Shown: positions 26,629 through 36,361, counted from the stretch's first letter. The stretch: DNA of 64,000 nucleotides from Gluconacetobacter entanii (GCF_003206495.1 NZ_NKUF01000012.1:21508-85507); one strand, 5' to 3'. The notes: a model not told the origin generated them from the sequence alone. A program made the numbers and translations.

Positions 26629-26998
26629 ATGATTTTATTCCCTGCTGAAACTACTTACGGTATGTCATGAATTAAGTACATATTATGCCATATTTGTCAT
26701 ATAAGCATATCATGTATGGATATGGCTTTTGCCCTGTGGCAGGGGTTCAGGCCACGTGAAAGACGATTGTGAAGGATCGGGAAGAGATGGCCGTGCGGAT
26801 TTCATCGGTGAAAGAACTTGATTCCACTCCCTGCGCTTCGTATCTCAGGGTATCGGATACGCATGGCGTCGTTATCTGACCTTATGGACCGTTGGGAGGT
26901 CAAGGACAGCCGTTCACTCTCGTTCAGAATAGATCGGTACGCACCACAGGGCATTCTCTGCGTTATGTTCTAAAATCGGTTTTTCAAAGGTAGCCAGC
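26629..26998. other. Intergenic region between OPX gene and hydroxylase-like gene
   Basis: About 370 bases, AT-rich at the left side. No gene, repeat or clear promoter motif is visible. Confidence 0.5.
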
Positions 26999-27628
26999 AT
27001 GCAGAATAACAATAAGCAGAAGAAGGAGGAACCGATACGGCTTTTCAAGAATTCCGTACTTGAACGCTTGACCTTGCTGTCCTTTCCTATTTTTCTGAGC
27101 GTGTGGCTGCCGACCCTGCTTGTCGCCCTGGCCTATGGGGCATGGCATGCGGTTTCTGTGCTGTCCTTTGTGATCTGTGTTTCCATCGGGGCCGCCATCT
27201 GGTTCCCGACGGAATATGTCCTGCATCGTTTCCTGTTCCACCTGCAGGCCCGCTACGCCGTGATGCAGTCGCTGGTTTACCTGGTCCATGGCAACCATCA
27301 TGACCAGCCGAACCATCAGCTGCGCAATCTGATGCCGCTCAGCGTCACATTGCCATTAGGCGCGATCATCTGGGGTCTGTGCGTCTTCTTCATGGGCGCG
27401 GGACGGGGGGGAAGTCTGGCGGCCGGATTTTTCTGCGGCTACGTGTTTTATGATGTGATCCATTATTCGTGCCACCAGTTCCCGATGCGCGGGCCGGTGT
27501 TGCGCAGGCTGAAAATCCATCACATCAATCACCACTACCGCAATCATCATACCAATTACGGCATCACGACCACGTTCATCGACCGTGCCTTTCGCACTCT
27601 GATGGTCCTGCAGCAGAAAAAGACCTGA
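26999..27628 (+). CDS. Fatty acid hydroxylase/sterol desaturase superfamily protein
   Basis: The 209-residue membrane protein has the histidine clusters that hold the di-iron centre of the fatty acid hydroxylase superfamily: LHRFLFH, HGNHHDQPNH, HYSCHQ and KIHHINHHYRNHHTNYG. Four hydrophobic stretches surround them. Close types introduce a 2-hydroxyl group on acyl chains, for example of sphingolipids or lipid A, using O2. It stands after the capsule export genes, so it may act on the lipid anchor of the capsule or on another envelope lipid; that is inference. Confidence 0.85.
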   Translation: MQNNNKQKKEEPIRLFKNSVLERLTLLSFPIFLSVWLPTLLVALAYGAWHAVSVLSFVICVSIGAAIWFPTEYVLHRFLFHLQARYAVMQSLVYLVHGNHHDQPNHQLRNLMPLSVTLPLGAIIWGLCVFFMGAGRGGSLAAGFFCGYVFYDVIHYSCHQFPMRGPVLRRLKIHHINHHYRNHHTNYGITTTFIDRAFRTLMVLQQKKT

Positions 27629-27664
27629 GCCACCTTCACGGCGGTTGCTGGCGAAGAACGAAAG

Positions 27665-27693
27665 GCCTCCGACGCTTCCCAGATGTCGGAGGC
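27665..27693 (+). terminator. Hairpin after the hydroxylase-like gene
   Basis: Perfect 9 bp stem GCCTCCGAC/GTCGGAGGC with an 11-base loop, 36 bases after the stop. There is no run of T after it, so it may be a 3' stabilising hairpin instead of an intrinsic terminator. Confidence 0.45.
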
Positions 27694-27996
27694 ATGTAAC
27701 ATCTGCGTTATCCGGGACCGGAACCTGTTCCCTGCAATCTTGGTAACGTCCTTCAAGGTCCGGCCCCTTTCCTGACAGGCAGGGCCTTCGTGCCTCCGGA
27801 TATGGATCCGTCGGCCCATACCGCGAATGAGCTCCGGTAAGACATTCATAATAAACGGTTTTTTACACCTGCCGCCATGAGAACATGCACATGCATCTCA
27901 TACTCCTGCGCGGATGCCGTCCGATGAACATGACTGACAGTATTTATCCCGGCAACGCGTTACATTTTGTTCTTGGGGTTGGCATAGGGAAGGAGA

Positions 27997-28115
27997 TTAA
28001 ATTAGGTCTCCGACCGGGATGTCGGCCCATTGCGCGAGGGTTTTCAGCCATTTCCTGAGCGAGTGGTGATTGAAGCGCCATTCACATTCGGTCAGGAAAA
28101 GGTGAAAGTCCTGCC
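27997..28115 (-). pseudogene. C-terminal remnant of an IS1595-type (ISXO2-like) transposase
   Basis: The minus strand translates to a short segment with ECEWRFNHHSLRKWLKTLAQW followed by a stop at 27997-27999. The phrase HLFLTECEWRFN is typical of the end of ISXO2-like transposases of the IS1595 family. Upstream text cannot be joined in the same frame, and the rest of the element (the N-terminal zinc finger and DDE core) is absent. The surrounding 27.7-28.3 kb has no intact gene. No terminal inverted repeats were found. Confidence 0.55.
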
Positions 28116-28295
28116 GAGATATTCCATTGCATCACCGCAGATGGCGCTTCGCCTGGTGCCAGAAGGCATCTTTTGGCGGCAAGAGCCAGCCTGCTGCGGC
28201 GACGTGCTTTCATGCGACATATCAAGCCTTTATTGGCTTAACTATGCCAGCCCCGAACTTTTATGATGTTTATCAACCATCCTTTTAACCTACCG

Positions 28296-30011
28296 CTAGG
28301 CAGGGGAGGGCTGGTTGAGGAGCTTGTCCACAACAGCAATGACATCGTTTGCGGGGATACTCCGGATACAGATGGCCTCCTTGCCACATTGCGCCAGATT
28401 GTTGATACCGCATCCGGCACAGGGAACCTGCCGGGTAACGATGACGCCGCCACGGTTTTGGCCCCATTCCTGCCAGTTCAGGCGCGGGATGGAGACGCTG
28501 ACCACATTCGGAACTCCCCGTATGGCCGCAAGGTGCTTGGGCCCCGTATCATTACCCACGAAAAGACGCGCATGGCTGATGAGGATATCGAATTCGAAGG
28601 CCGGAACCAGTTCAAGGAAGATAATGTTGGTGGCATCGCCACAGCGCCTCTTTTCCTGCTCTGACAGGGGATTATCGCTAAAGAAGACAACCGGCATGCC
28701 GTGTTTGTCCGTTACGTCGCGCGCCAGTGCCATGAAGTTTTCCATCGGCCACTGGTTGATCGGGTGTCGCGCGCCCGAATGGATCACTGCGTACTGACCA
28801 GGCTTCAGGCCATATTTCTGAAACACCGGCGTTTCATCGGCATTGGCCACACGTGGCACAACGGGTTGTATCTGGCGCATTGCCGTTTCAAGCGCCTGCA
28901 CCAGCATCGTGATATGGGCCGCATGATTGACGATGGCCTTCGAATTGATCTTGTCACGCGAAATGACCTCGATCCCGAAATCGATGAACCGGAAATGCTC
29001 CGGCTTGAAACCCACGCGATAATGGGCATCGCACAGTTGCATCAACGGCTGGCTTTCATCACCAGGCGACAGGTCGATGGCAAGGTCGAAACTGCGTCCG
29101 TTCAGGGCGGCACGGACCTGTGCTTCCGCCTCTGCGGTCAGGAACCGTTCTTCGCTTTCATGCGAATATCCAAGGGAAATCGTCATGAATTCATCTGCGA
29201 TCCCACTGGCCTGCAGGATCGGCTGGACAAACTTCTGCGTCAGCACCGTAATCGTCGCATCCGGGAAAAGCTGACGAATACGGACCATGGCCGGCATGGA
29301 GGCGGAAACATCGCCCAACTGATCGATACGCAGGATCAGGATCGACCTGATCGGGCGCGAAAACATGCTGTTGCGGGGATGATGCACGGCTACGGGACGG
29401 CTCGTGATGATTTCCGGCAGGTCACGATCAAGGTAGGGTTCCGCCGGACTGGGCACGAAGGCATCCGACTGCGCCGCGTCTTCTCCCACTTTTTCAAGCA
29501 GCATTTCCTGCGGCATTTTCCCGACAAAACGGCGCATATGGGCCACACGGGTCGTACCCGAATAAGCATGTATGTGCAGTTTGTGCGCACCGGCAGGCAG
29601 CTTGCTGGAATCAAGCCAGATATTCGCCGACCAGACATCAACCCCTTTGTAACTCGACACGAAAACGGGCGCACTCTGTGCCAGTACCGTCGGATCATCA
29701 TCGAGCGTCAGCGTCGCCGAGGTCAGCGTCCTGGTGGAGTAGATCAGCACCCTGACCGCCACGACACCCGACAGGACGGGACGCTCGATCGGGTTTTTCA
29801 ACCATCCGATCTGCTGCAGGTACATGCGGTACTTGAAGGGAATAACAGGGAACAGGTAATGAAATGCTGAAGTACGGTTGAGAACTTTATACAGATAAAA
29901 ACGCCGCAAGGCAGGCAGGGTGCCCGAAGGTGACCCCAGTTTTTTTAGCAGCGCATCGGGTATGCTATCAATTTTCTCGACTTTTTCATAAATATTATCT
30001 GAAGATGGCAT
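28296..30011 (-). CDS. Glycosyltransferase family 9 (heptosyltransferase-like) with N-terminal beta domain
   Basis: The 571-residue protein has two parts. Residues 1-190 hold a hydrophilic beta-rich domain (GVVAVRVLIYSTRTLTSATLTLDDD, KLHIHAYSGTTRVAHMR). From about 230 a GT9 fold begins: SILILRIDQLGDVSASMPAMVRIRQLFPDATITVLT, DLAIDLSPGDESQPLM, AVIHSGARHPINQWPMENFMALAR and ISHARLFVGNDTGPKHLAAIRGVPNVV, which is the ADP-heptose-binding C-terminal domain. It probably transfers a heptose or related sugar to the capsule or LPS. The hldD gene in the window makes ADP-heptose. The start is 339 bases from manC. Confidence 0.82.
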   Translation of the reverse strand: MPSSDNIYEKVEKIDSIPDALLKKLGSPSGTLPALRRFYLYKVLNRTSAFHYLFPVIPFKYRMYLQQIGWLKNPIERPVLSGVVAVRVLIYSTRTLTSATLTLDDDPTVLAQSAPVFVSSYKGVDVWSANIWLDSSKLPAGAHKLHIHAYSGTTRVAHMRRFVGKMPQEMLLEKVGEDAAQSDAFVPSPAEPYLDRDLPEIITSRPVAVHHPRNSMFSRPIRSILILRIDQLGDVSASMPAMVRIRQLFPDATITVLTQKFVQPILQASGIADEFMTISLGYSHESEERFLTAEAEAQVRAALNGRSFDLAIDLSPGDESQPLMQLCDAHYRVGFKPEHFRFIDFGIEVISRDKINSKAIVNHAAHITMLVQALETAMRQIQPVVPRVANADETPVFQKYGLKPGQYAVIHSGARHPINQWPMENFMALARDVTDKHGMPVVFFSDNPLSEQEKRRCGDATNIIFLELVPAFEFDILISHARLFVGNDTGPKHLAAIRGVPNVVSVSIPRLNWQEWGQNRGGVIVTRQVPCAGCGINNLAQCGKEAICIRSIPANDVIAVVDKLLNQPSPA

Positions 30012-30350
30012 ATCCTGAACTCAACCCCTGTTTTCCTGAAAACGCTTGCCTGCTGATTGATGACATATAGCATCAAATCATTCTATTCTAAGATGAAAGT
30101 GGAAATATGAAGGCATGGGCCTGCCGGGGCCGTGCCCTTTCAATATCCCTGTTCCCATAAATCACGCTACCAACGGGAATATCCGCTGACATTTGAAACC
30201 GCGGAAGGAAACAGGAGGATATTCCGTCATCCTGTGCAGGAAGGCATAAAGGAAGAAGGGCATCAGCCTGCACCGTGTCATGCCCCGGTCCCCACCGTCA
30301 CGACCTGACGGCGGGAACAGAAGGCATCCTGCGGTACCGGCAGGATTTAT
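30012..30350. other. Intergenic region with two hairpins after manC
   Basis: About 340 bases. It carries hairpins CCGTCA/TGACGG (30295-30311) and TCCTGC/GCAGGA (30327-30345), both just downstream of the manC stop on the minus strand, without a clear T run. They may end or protect manC mRNA. The promoter of the GT9 gene must lie on its other side. Confidence 0.45.
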
Positions 30351-31820
30351 TCACTTACGTGCGTAATCATCTTCAATCCGCACGATATCGTCTTCGTCCA
30401 GATAGGGGCCGGACTGCACCTCGATCAGGGTCAGCGGGATGCGACCGGGATTGAGAAGGCGATGGACCTCGCCCAGCGGCAGGTAGATGCTCTCGTTTTC
30501 GCGCACCATATGCTCTTCCTTGCCACGGGTCACGATCGCCGTTCCTTCCACGACAACCCAGTGTTCCGCACGGTGGTAATGTTTCTGCAGCGACAGTTTG
30601 CGGCCCGGGTTCACCATGATCCGCTTCACCTGGAAACGGTCGCCTTTCGTCAGACCTTCATAAAAGCCCCACGGACGGTAATTGCGGTTATGCGTCCTCG
30701 CTTCGGGGCGGTCCGCCGCCTCCAGTCGCGACACGATCTTCTTGACGTCCTGCGCATGATTTCGGTGCGACACCAGCACGGCATCCTGCGTCACGACCAC
30801 GATCAGGTCATCGACCCCGCTGACTGCTGCCACAATCCCTTCGGAACGCACATAGCAGTTGTGGCTGTTGGCAAGGAAGACATCCCCCACCGCGACATTG
30901 CCGTCATCATCCTTGGGGCTGAGATCCCATAATGCATCCCAGCTACCGACATCGGACCATCCCAGATCCGCAGGTATGACCGCCGCATGCTGCGTCCGTT
31001 CCGCAACGGCATAATCGATCGAGATGTCAGGCGCCCGGCCGAAGCTTTCCGGATCAAGGCGGATAAAGTCCATATCCTTCGTCTGGTGTTCGATGGACTG
31101 GCGCACCGCCGTCACAACGTCAGGAGCATACCGTTCCAGTTCATGCAGGATCGTGGAGGCGCGAAACAGGAACATGCCTGAATTCCACAGATAATCCCCC
31201 GACGCCAGCATCGCTTCGGCCCGTGCGGTATCCGGCTTTTCGATAAAGGCCGATACTTCATAAACGCCTTCGTCACCCGAAAGGGGGACACCCTTCCGAA
31301 TATATCCATATCCCGTATTTGGCCCGGTGGGCTGCATCCCGAACATGACGATCTGCCCATCCTGCGCCGCCCGTACCCCATGGGCCAGCACTTCCTTCAG
31401 GGAATCTGGCCGGCCGATGGAGGCATCGGCGGCAATGATCCACAGGATGGCGTCAGGATCCGTTTCGGCAACGATCATGGCAGCCGCGGCAATGGCGGGT
31501 GCCGAATTGCGTCCCGTCGGCTCCAGCACGATACGGGCATCGGTAATCCCGACCTCACGCAACTGCTCGGCAACGATGAAGCGGTGTTCCTGATTGCACA
31601 CGACCACTGGCGCATTGAGCGTGCAGTCCGTTCCCCGCAGCGCTGCTTCCTGAAGCAATGTCTGTTGTGAAAGGAGCGCCCAGAACTGTTTGGGGAAACT
31701 CTTGCGCGAAACCGGCCACAACCGGCTTCCCGATCCACCGGACAGGATGACAGGGATGACGTTCCTGGAAATACCTGATGTTTTTTCTGATTCTGGCGTG
31801 CTTTTTGTAACGGCAGACAT
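30351..31820 (-). CDS. manC: Bifunctional mannose-1-phosphate guanylyltransferase/mannose-6-phosphate isomerase
   Basis: The 489-residue enzyme makes GDP-mannose. Its N-terminal nucleotidyltransferase domain shows VILSGGSGSRLWPVSRKSFPKQF, GPNTGYGYI and FIEKPDTARAEAML; the C-terminal cupin (type II phosphomannose isomerase) shows YRPWGFYEGLTKGDRFQVKR and KLSLQKHYHRAEHWVVVEGTA, with the metal-binding histidines. GDP-mannose feeds mannose, fucose or related sugars into exopolysaccharide or capsule. I use the ATG at 31820; a start at 31832 is possible. It lies in the capsule region on the same strand as the kpsS and kpsC genes. Confidence 0.93.
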   Translation of the reverse strand: MSAVTKSTPESEKTSGISRNVIPVILSGGSGSRLWPVSRKSFPKQFWALLSQQTLLQEAALRGTDCTLNAPVVVCNQEHRFIVAEQLREVGITDARIVLEPTGRNSAPAIAAAAMIVAETDPDAILWIIAADASIGRPDSLKEVLAHGVRAAQDGQIVMFGMQPTGPNTGYGYIRKGVPLSGDEGVYEVSAFIEKPDTARAEAMLASGDYLWNSGMFLFRASTILHELERYAPDVVTAVRQSIEHQTKDMDFIRLDPESFGRAPDISIDYAVAERTQHAAVIPADLGWSDVGSWDALWDLSPKDDDGNVAVGDVFLANSHNCYVRSEGIVAAVSGVDDLIVVVTQDAVLVSHRNHAQDVKKIVSRLEAADRPEARTHNRNYRPWGFYEGLTKGDRFQVKRIMVNPGRKLSLQKHYHRAEHWVVVEGTAIVTRGKEEHMVRENESIYLPLGEVHRLLNPGRIPLTLIEVQSGPYLDEDDIVRIEDDYARK

Positions 31821-32109
31821 TAAAAACTCCAAATCTATGCGAAATTTACTTGTTAATTACCGTGTCGTGGTGATTACATTAAGTAAACAGAACACATCCA
31901 TTTTCCAGTATCGTCAGAAACCGGTTGCATAATTCCCTGCACTCCAACTCAAACCACGCTGCACGACTTATAATGACAGGATTTTTTTCATAGGTCCGAC
32001 CTCACGACAGATGCGGCATTTCGTAAAATACGGTCGGTTCGATCCAAAGTTTCGATATCATGCACAGTTGATCGAAACATTCTCCCCGTCCGGGTGCGTT
32101 TGCGTGCAC

Positions 32110-33318
32110 CTACTTTTCCTCAAGGAAAGCAAGGCCGTCCCGAACCTGCTGCGGCCAGGGAAACAGCGCCGCCGAGGCGACACGATCCCCCGGACGATGG
32201 GCGTCGATACTGCCCGTCATCAGACCTTCAATCGCGTTACGCCAACCCGGCCCGTCAAGCGGGTCAATAAAGGTCGCGGCCTTTCCCGCCACTTCATGAA
32301 AAACCTCGATATCGCTGCAGACGCATGGGACATCCAGTTTCAGCGCTTCGGACAGGGGCAGGCCGTACCCTTCGGAAAAGGAGGGAAACAGCAGTCCGCG
32401 CGCCCCCCGCAGCAGTGCCGTGACTTCAGGATCGGACTGGCTGTTGCATTCCCGGACGATGCCCTGCAGCGACGGGCATCGTTCGATCATATCCACGATA
32501 TTTTCGTTTTCCCATCCACGCCGCCCCACCAGCACCAGATGCGGTACCGGCGCATCCCCCGCATTTTCCACCATGTCGCGCCACAGGTTCAGCAGCAGGA
32601 GATGGTTCTTGCGCGGCTCGATCGTCCCCAGGCAGACAAAATAGGGATGCGAAGACACAGCCCCACCCGCCGGGACAGGCGGGGCGTCCAGCACCCCATG
32701 CGGCACCACGCGGATGGGCAGGTTCGTGCGTTTGTGACGCGCGTAACGCAGCAGGGATTCCTCCACCACACGGGACGGCACGATGACGCCCCGTGCCAGT
32801 TCGAGGACGGTGTTCATCCGGGCCTCATGCCGCGCGGGTTCACGCGGCCGGGCATATTCCGGGAATTCGATGGGGATGAGGTCATGTACCATCGGGACAA
32901 AGCGTGCCGCATGCTGACGCAGGAAGCGCACAATGCTGCCGGGACGGTTCAGGTGGTGATGCGACAGCAGCAGATAGATCGCCTGCCGGTAGGTTCCGGC
33001 GACCTTCGGCGTCTGCCCGCGCCGCAGCATGGCCCTGCCAACCATAAGTCGGGCCGCCCGCCTGACGTCACAGCACAGATCATGCTGTCCGCGCCATACC
33101 TGCTCCGTCAGGCGTATGAACTGTTCCGCCTCGGCAAAGGGGAGCAGTACGATCTGCCCCAGCGGCGAGATCGCCACGAACGTCACCCGCCGCGCATCGT
33201 GGCGCAGCAGGTAATCGGCATATTCAAATTCAACCCGGTCTATCCCGGTTGGCACCACATGTCCGGCGCGCGCGATCAGACGTGAGATATCCAGATAGAG
33301 ATACGAGGTTTCAGGCAT
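32110..33318 (-). CDS. Glycosyltransferase family 4 (capsule locus)
   Basis: The 402-residue protein has the retaining GT4 (GT-B) layout: an N-terminal half with LYLDISRLIARAGHVVPTGIDRVEFEYA, HDLIPIEFPEYARP and RGVIVPSRVVEESLLRY, and a C-terminal nucleotide-sugar domain with YFVCLGTIEPRKNHLLLLNLW, RGLLFPSFSEGYGLPLSEALKLDVPCVCSD. The FxEGxGLPxxEA part is the donor-binding EX7E-type motif. The sugar is unknown. It starts 9 bases after kpsS, so it is in the kpsC-kpsS operon. Confidence 0.88.
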   Translation of the reverse strand: MPETSYLYLDISRLIARAGHVVPTGIDRVEFEYADYLLRHDARRVTFVAISPLGQIVLLPFAEAEQFIRLTEQVWRGQHDLCCDVRRAARLMVGRAMLRRGQTPKVAGTYRQAIYLLLSHHHLNRPGSIVRFLRQHAARFVPMVHDLIPIEFPEYARPREPARHEARMNTVLELARGVIVPSRVVEESLLRYARHKRTNLPIRVVPHGVLDAPPVPAGGAVSSHPYFVCLGTIEPRKNHLLLLNLWRDMVENAGDAPVPHLVLVGRRGWENENIVDMIERCPSLQGIVRECNSQSDPEVTALLRGARGLLFPSFSEGYGLPLSEALKLDVPCVCSDIEVFHEVAGKAATFIDPLDGPGWRNAIEGLMTGSIDAHRPGDRVASAALFPWPQQVRDGLAFLEEK

Positions 33319-33327
33319 GAGGAAGGG

Positions 33328-34668
33328 TCAGTTTACGCCGTCGGACAGGACGACATCACGCGACACCCGCACCACTTCCGACACGGCCGTGGCGGCGGTA
33401 ATGGTGTCGGGCACCCGCGCCATGCGGTTGTTGGCCGGAAGCACCCGCGACACACGCCTGACGACCCCGTCAACCAGGCTCGACAGCCCTTCGGTGGAGA
33501 AAAACCCGCCCGCGATCAGGCAGCGATCCACCAGGACGCGATAGAAGGCATCGAATGTCGCCTTGTCCGGCGGCGTCGGGTGGGTCCAGAAATTGTCCAG
33601 CCCGTTCTGGTCGGTAATATCGTGGATGTCATAGACGGCTTCCCCAAGAGTAATGACCGGCACGCCCGATGACAGGGCAAGCGTGCCCGTGGTGCTGTTG
33701 ATCGTGATGACCCCGCGTGCGGCGCGCACGATCAGGGCGATATCTCCGGCCTCCAGGAACAGGACCCGGCCCTGAACCTTTTCCTCACGCGCGATCTGCG
33801 CGACCAGCGCGCGCCAGTCACGCACCCCGTTGTCGAGGGGATGCTCCTTGATGACCAGAACAAGGTCTTGTGGTGCGTTGGCGGCGAAGGAACCGATGAC
33901 CTTGCGCAGCGCCGGTTCCATCCCGGCGAAGGGGGAATGCAGCCGCACCTGCGCATCGGCGTCAAGCTGCAGGGGAAACAGCATGTAAGGAATATGCCGG
34001 GTCTCGATCCCCTGCATGATCTGCGTGGCCTCTTCTGTCGCCACCTTGCGCCGGCGCAGACGCTTGACCCAGCCCACGCCTTCCTTGAGCGGATGCCACG
34101 GACGGTAATCGCACCAGTGCCGGTAGTGCCAGCGGCTCAGCAGGTCGGCGGAGTTGTAGGCAACCGCCTCCAGCGCGCGACGCCGGAAGGAAGATGGAAC
34201 CTGGTAATGGGGCGGCATGGGTGAAAGCATCGCCGCTTCCTTACGGAACCACTCGGGATCGCGCGGGAGTGCTGAATGACCGTTTACTCCGCCCAGTTCA
34301 AGCGTGACCCAGTCGGGGCGGATATAACCTTCCTCGAATACATGCACGGTAATATGCATCTGCGAACATGCCGCGATGGCAATACGGTGCAACGGGCGGC
34401 AATCCCCGAACAGGAGGACATCGGTAATGCGATATTTCTTTATCACATTGTTGAAGAACGCAGGCCATTCTTCCATATCGCCTGTAAAATCAATACCATT
34501 GGGCAGTCCCCAGAAAAGGTAATCCCCCCCATTGAAATTGATTTTATAGACCCCGTAACCCGCGCGCCGGAACGCCTTGCCGAGTTCACGGAAAAACGGC
34601 CCCATCAGTCCTTGCAGGAAAAGAAATCTGCGCTCACCCACAACGCTTCTTTCAGAAACATTATTCAT
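33328..34668 (-). CDS. kpsS: Capsule polysaccharide export/Kdo-linker protein KpsS
   Basis: KpsS adds the first beta-linked Kdo to lyso-phosphatidylglycerol, the anchor of group 2 capsules. The 446-residue product has RFLFLQGLMGPFFRELGKAFRRAGYGVYKINFNGGD at the start, HVFEEGYIRPDWVTLELGGVNG, VIKEHPLDNGVRDW with the key His-Pro, and TINSTTGTLALSSGVPVITLGEAVYDI. These are the conserved motifs of the beta-Kdo GT99/GT107 proteins. The ATG at 34668 is chosen; the frame can extend to 34689. It overlaps the end of kpsC by 8 bases. Confidence 0.9.
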   Translation of the reverse strand: MNNVSERSVVGERRFLFLQGLMGPFFRELGKAFRRAGYGVYKINFNGGDYLFWGLPNGIDFTGDMEEWPAFFNNVIKKYRITDVLLFGDCRPLHRIAIAACSQMHITVHVFEEGYIRPDWVTLELGGVNGHSALPRDPEWFRKEAAMLSPMPPHYQVPSSFRRRALEAVAYNSADLLSRWHYRHWCDYRPWHPLKEGVGWVKRLRRRKVATEEATQIMQGIETRHIPYMLFPLQLDADAQVRLHSPFAGMEPALRKVIGSFAANAPQDLVLVIKEHPLDNGVRDWRALVAQIAREEKVQGRVLFLEAGDIALIVRAARGVITINSTTGTLALSSGVPVITLGEAVYDIHDITDQNGLDNFWTHPTPPDKATFDAFYRVLVDRCLIAGGFFSTEGLSSLVDGVVRRVSRVLPANNRMARVPDTITAATAVSEVVRVSRDVVLSDGVN

Positions 34669-36361
34669 TATTGGTTCTTTTTCCGCCAAGGTAAGGTAGC
34701 TTTCCCTGTAACCGACGCAGTCGGGTTAACATGCTCACCCGCCAGATATCCGTGTTTCGAAACCGCCCTAGCAACGTTTCCACTTCACAGGGTAGTTGCG
34801 TTACGGGATCAATATACAGGGGATAGAGCAATAGGGTACCCGCCACAAGAGCCTCTATAGACAGGGAACGGTTACGCCGTACGCACGGCACCGCGCCCAG
34901 ATCGGTCGTCAATCCCCAGCCGGCATAGAACGGTACCCCGTAGGTCACCACCCTGCAGCCCCGCAGCAGTCCCTCGAACCCCGCCAGTGAAGTCAGGGTA
35001 TGAATTTCAGCCACCTGCGTCATCAGGGTGGTGATGGAACCGCCTCGGCTTATGTAATCAGCATATCTCATGACTTCCGCTTCACGCAAATGTCCGGCCC
35101 GGTGCCCGGCCTCAACATCAGGGTGCGGTCGATAGATGACAAAAGCGTCGGGATTATGATCCCTTACGGCACGCAGAAGTTGCAGGTTGTCCTGAATGGC
35201 CCCGCCGCCGGTGCGTACCGACAGGTCGTCGCTGACCTGTCCGGGCACAAGGATCACACGCCGTCCGTCCGCCTTCCATGCCGGGGCGGGAATGGCAGCC
35301 TCGACACGTCCATATTTTGACACGCCCCCATCGACCATATAACGGATCAGCCGCCCGGCACGCGCCTGCAATGCCTCGTCAAACTCCGCCGTTGCAAGGA
35401 TATGCTCCAGATCGCTGGGGCGGGAGGGATCGTAATAGATGCCCCGCCGATCCACGAAAATGGAGCACGGAGGACACAAGTCGCTGCCCAGTCCCACCGA
35501 ACGGACAAACCCGTCCTCCACCCGCCATACCGCCACATTCGCGGCACTGGCCTTGGAAAGCATCCCTTCGGGCAGGCGCGTGGCCCATCCGGCGATCGCC
35601 CCGCCACCATGCCTGCGCGTCGCCAGTCGCAACGCCGCGTCCGCATGACGGCGAAAGGCCGGCCGACCCGGCGCCTGGGCCAGGAATTCGCCAATCCGCC
35701 TGCGCTTCCACAACGCCATGCCAACGCAGACGGCGACCTCCCGGTTCGACAGGATCCGGCGACGCCACAGTGACAGGATATCGACGATCCGGCCCAGCGG
35801 CACAATCTGCCCGTCGAACGGATCGACATAACGCGTCCGCAGGGTCAGGTCGCGCACCACCCACGCCGCTGTCAGTGTCACTGGCGGCGTATCCCCCGAG
35901 GCATAACGCCGGGCGCTTATGCCGCGCAGCGCGGCGAGACGGACAAGATCCCCGGTCCCGAGGCTGTGTACTTCCCGGGCCCCGGCAAGGAGGGCATGGG
36001 GTTCCACCGCACCATGGACGATCGCAACCCCACGGTGGCGGGCGATGCGCGCCGCGGCGCCATGGGGTTCACGCACCACCAGCACGACATCGCTGCACCG
36101 GACCTGACGCAGCACATGATCCAGAAGGACGGCAACACCCACCTGTCCCCTCCTGCGCTGTTCGGCTATTGTCGCCGTGACGATGACAGGCCGTGTCAGG
36201 GCAGGAGGAGAGGCCCAGAATTCGCCCCCCACACGGGCATCGAGCAGACATGCCACCGCATCGGGGTCCGCCATCCCGCTTCCACGCGACGCCAGGCGCG
36301 GCATATCGCGACGCAGGGGAGGGGCACGGACGAAGAAAGCGTCATCCAGTACCACCTTCAT
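34661..36361 (-). CDS. kpsC: Capsule polysaccharide Kdo-linker protein KpsC (short N-terminal module)
   Basis: KpsC extends the beta-Kdo linker after KpsS. The 566-residue product has one complete beta-Kdo transferase module in its C-terminal part: WRVEDGFVRSVGLGSDL, VDRRGIYYDPSRPSDLEHIL, VILVPGQVSDDLSVR, FVIYRPHPDVEAGHRAG and TLTSLAGFEGLLRGCRVVTYG.PFYAGWGLT. The first 230 residues keep only the tail of the N-terminal module (RYVDPFDGQIVPLGR) and lack the EDGF and RPHPD motifs there. Family members usually have about 670 residues and two modules. The start at 36361 is chosen; the frame extends to 36508. Confidence 0.85.
   Translation of the reverse strand: MKVVLDDAFFVRAPPLRRDMPRLASRGSGMADPDAVACLLDARVGGEFWASPPALTRPVIVTATIAEQRRRGQVGVAVLLDHVLRQVRCSDVVLVVREPHGAAARIARHRGVAIVHGAVEPHALLAGAREVHSLGTGDLVRLAALRGISARRYASGDTPPVTLTAAWVVRDLTLRTRYVDPFDGQIVPLGRIVDILSLWRRRILSNREVAVCVGMALWKRRRIGEFLAQAPGRPAFRRHADAALRLATRRHGGGAIAGWATRLPEGMLSKASAANVAVWRVEDGFVRSVGLGSDLCPPCSIFVDRRGIYYDPSRPSDLEHILATAEFDEALQARAGRLIRYMVDGGVSKYGRVEAAIPAPAWKADGRRVILVPGQVSDDLSVRTGGGAIQDNLQLLRAVRDHNPDAFVIYRPHPDVEAGHRAGHLREAEVMRYADYISRGGSITTLMTQVAEIHTLTSLAGFEGLLRGCRVVTYGVPFYAGWGLTTDLGAVPCVRRNRSLSIEALVAGTLLLYPLYIDPVTQLPCEVETLLGRFRNTDIWRVSMLTRLRRLQGKLPYLGGKRTNNE

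Noticed and set aside
27556..27849. A 97-residue minus-strand frame between the hydroxylase-like gene and the IS remnant
   Set aside because: No known motif, and it overlaps the hydroxylase-like gene's end and the 27665 hairpin; I could not support it as a gene.
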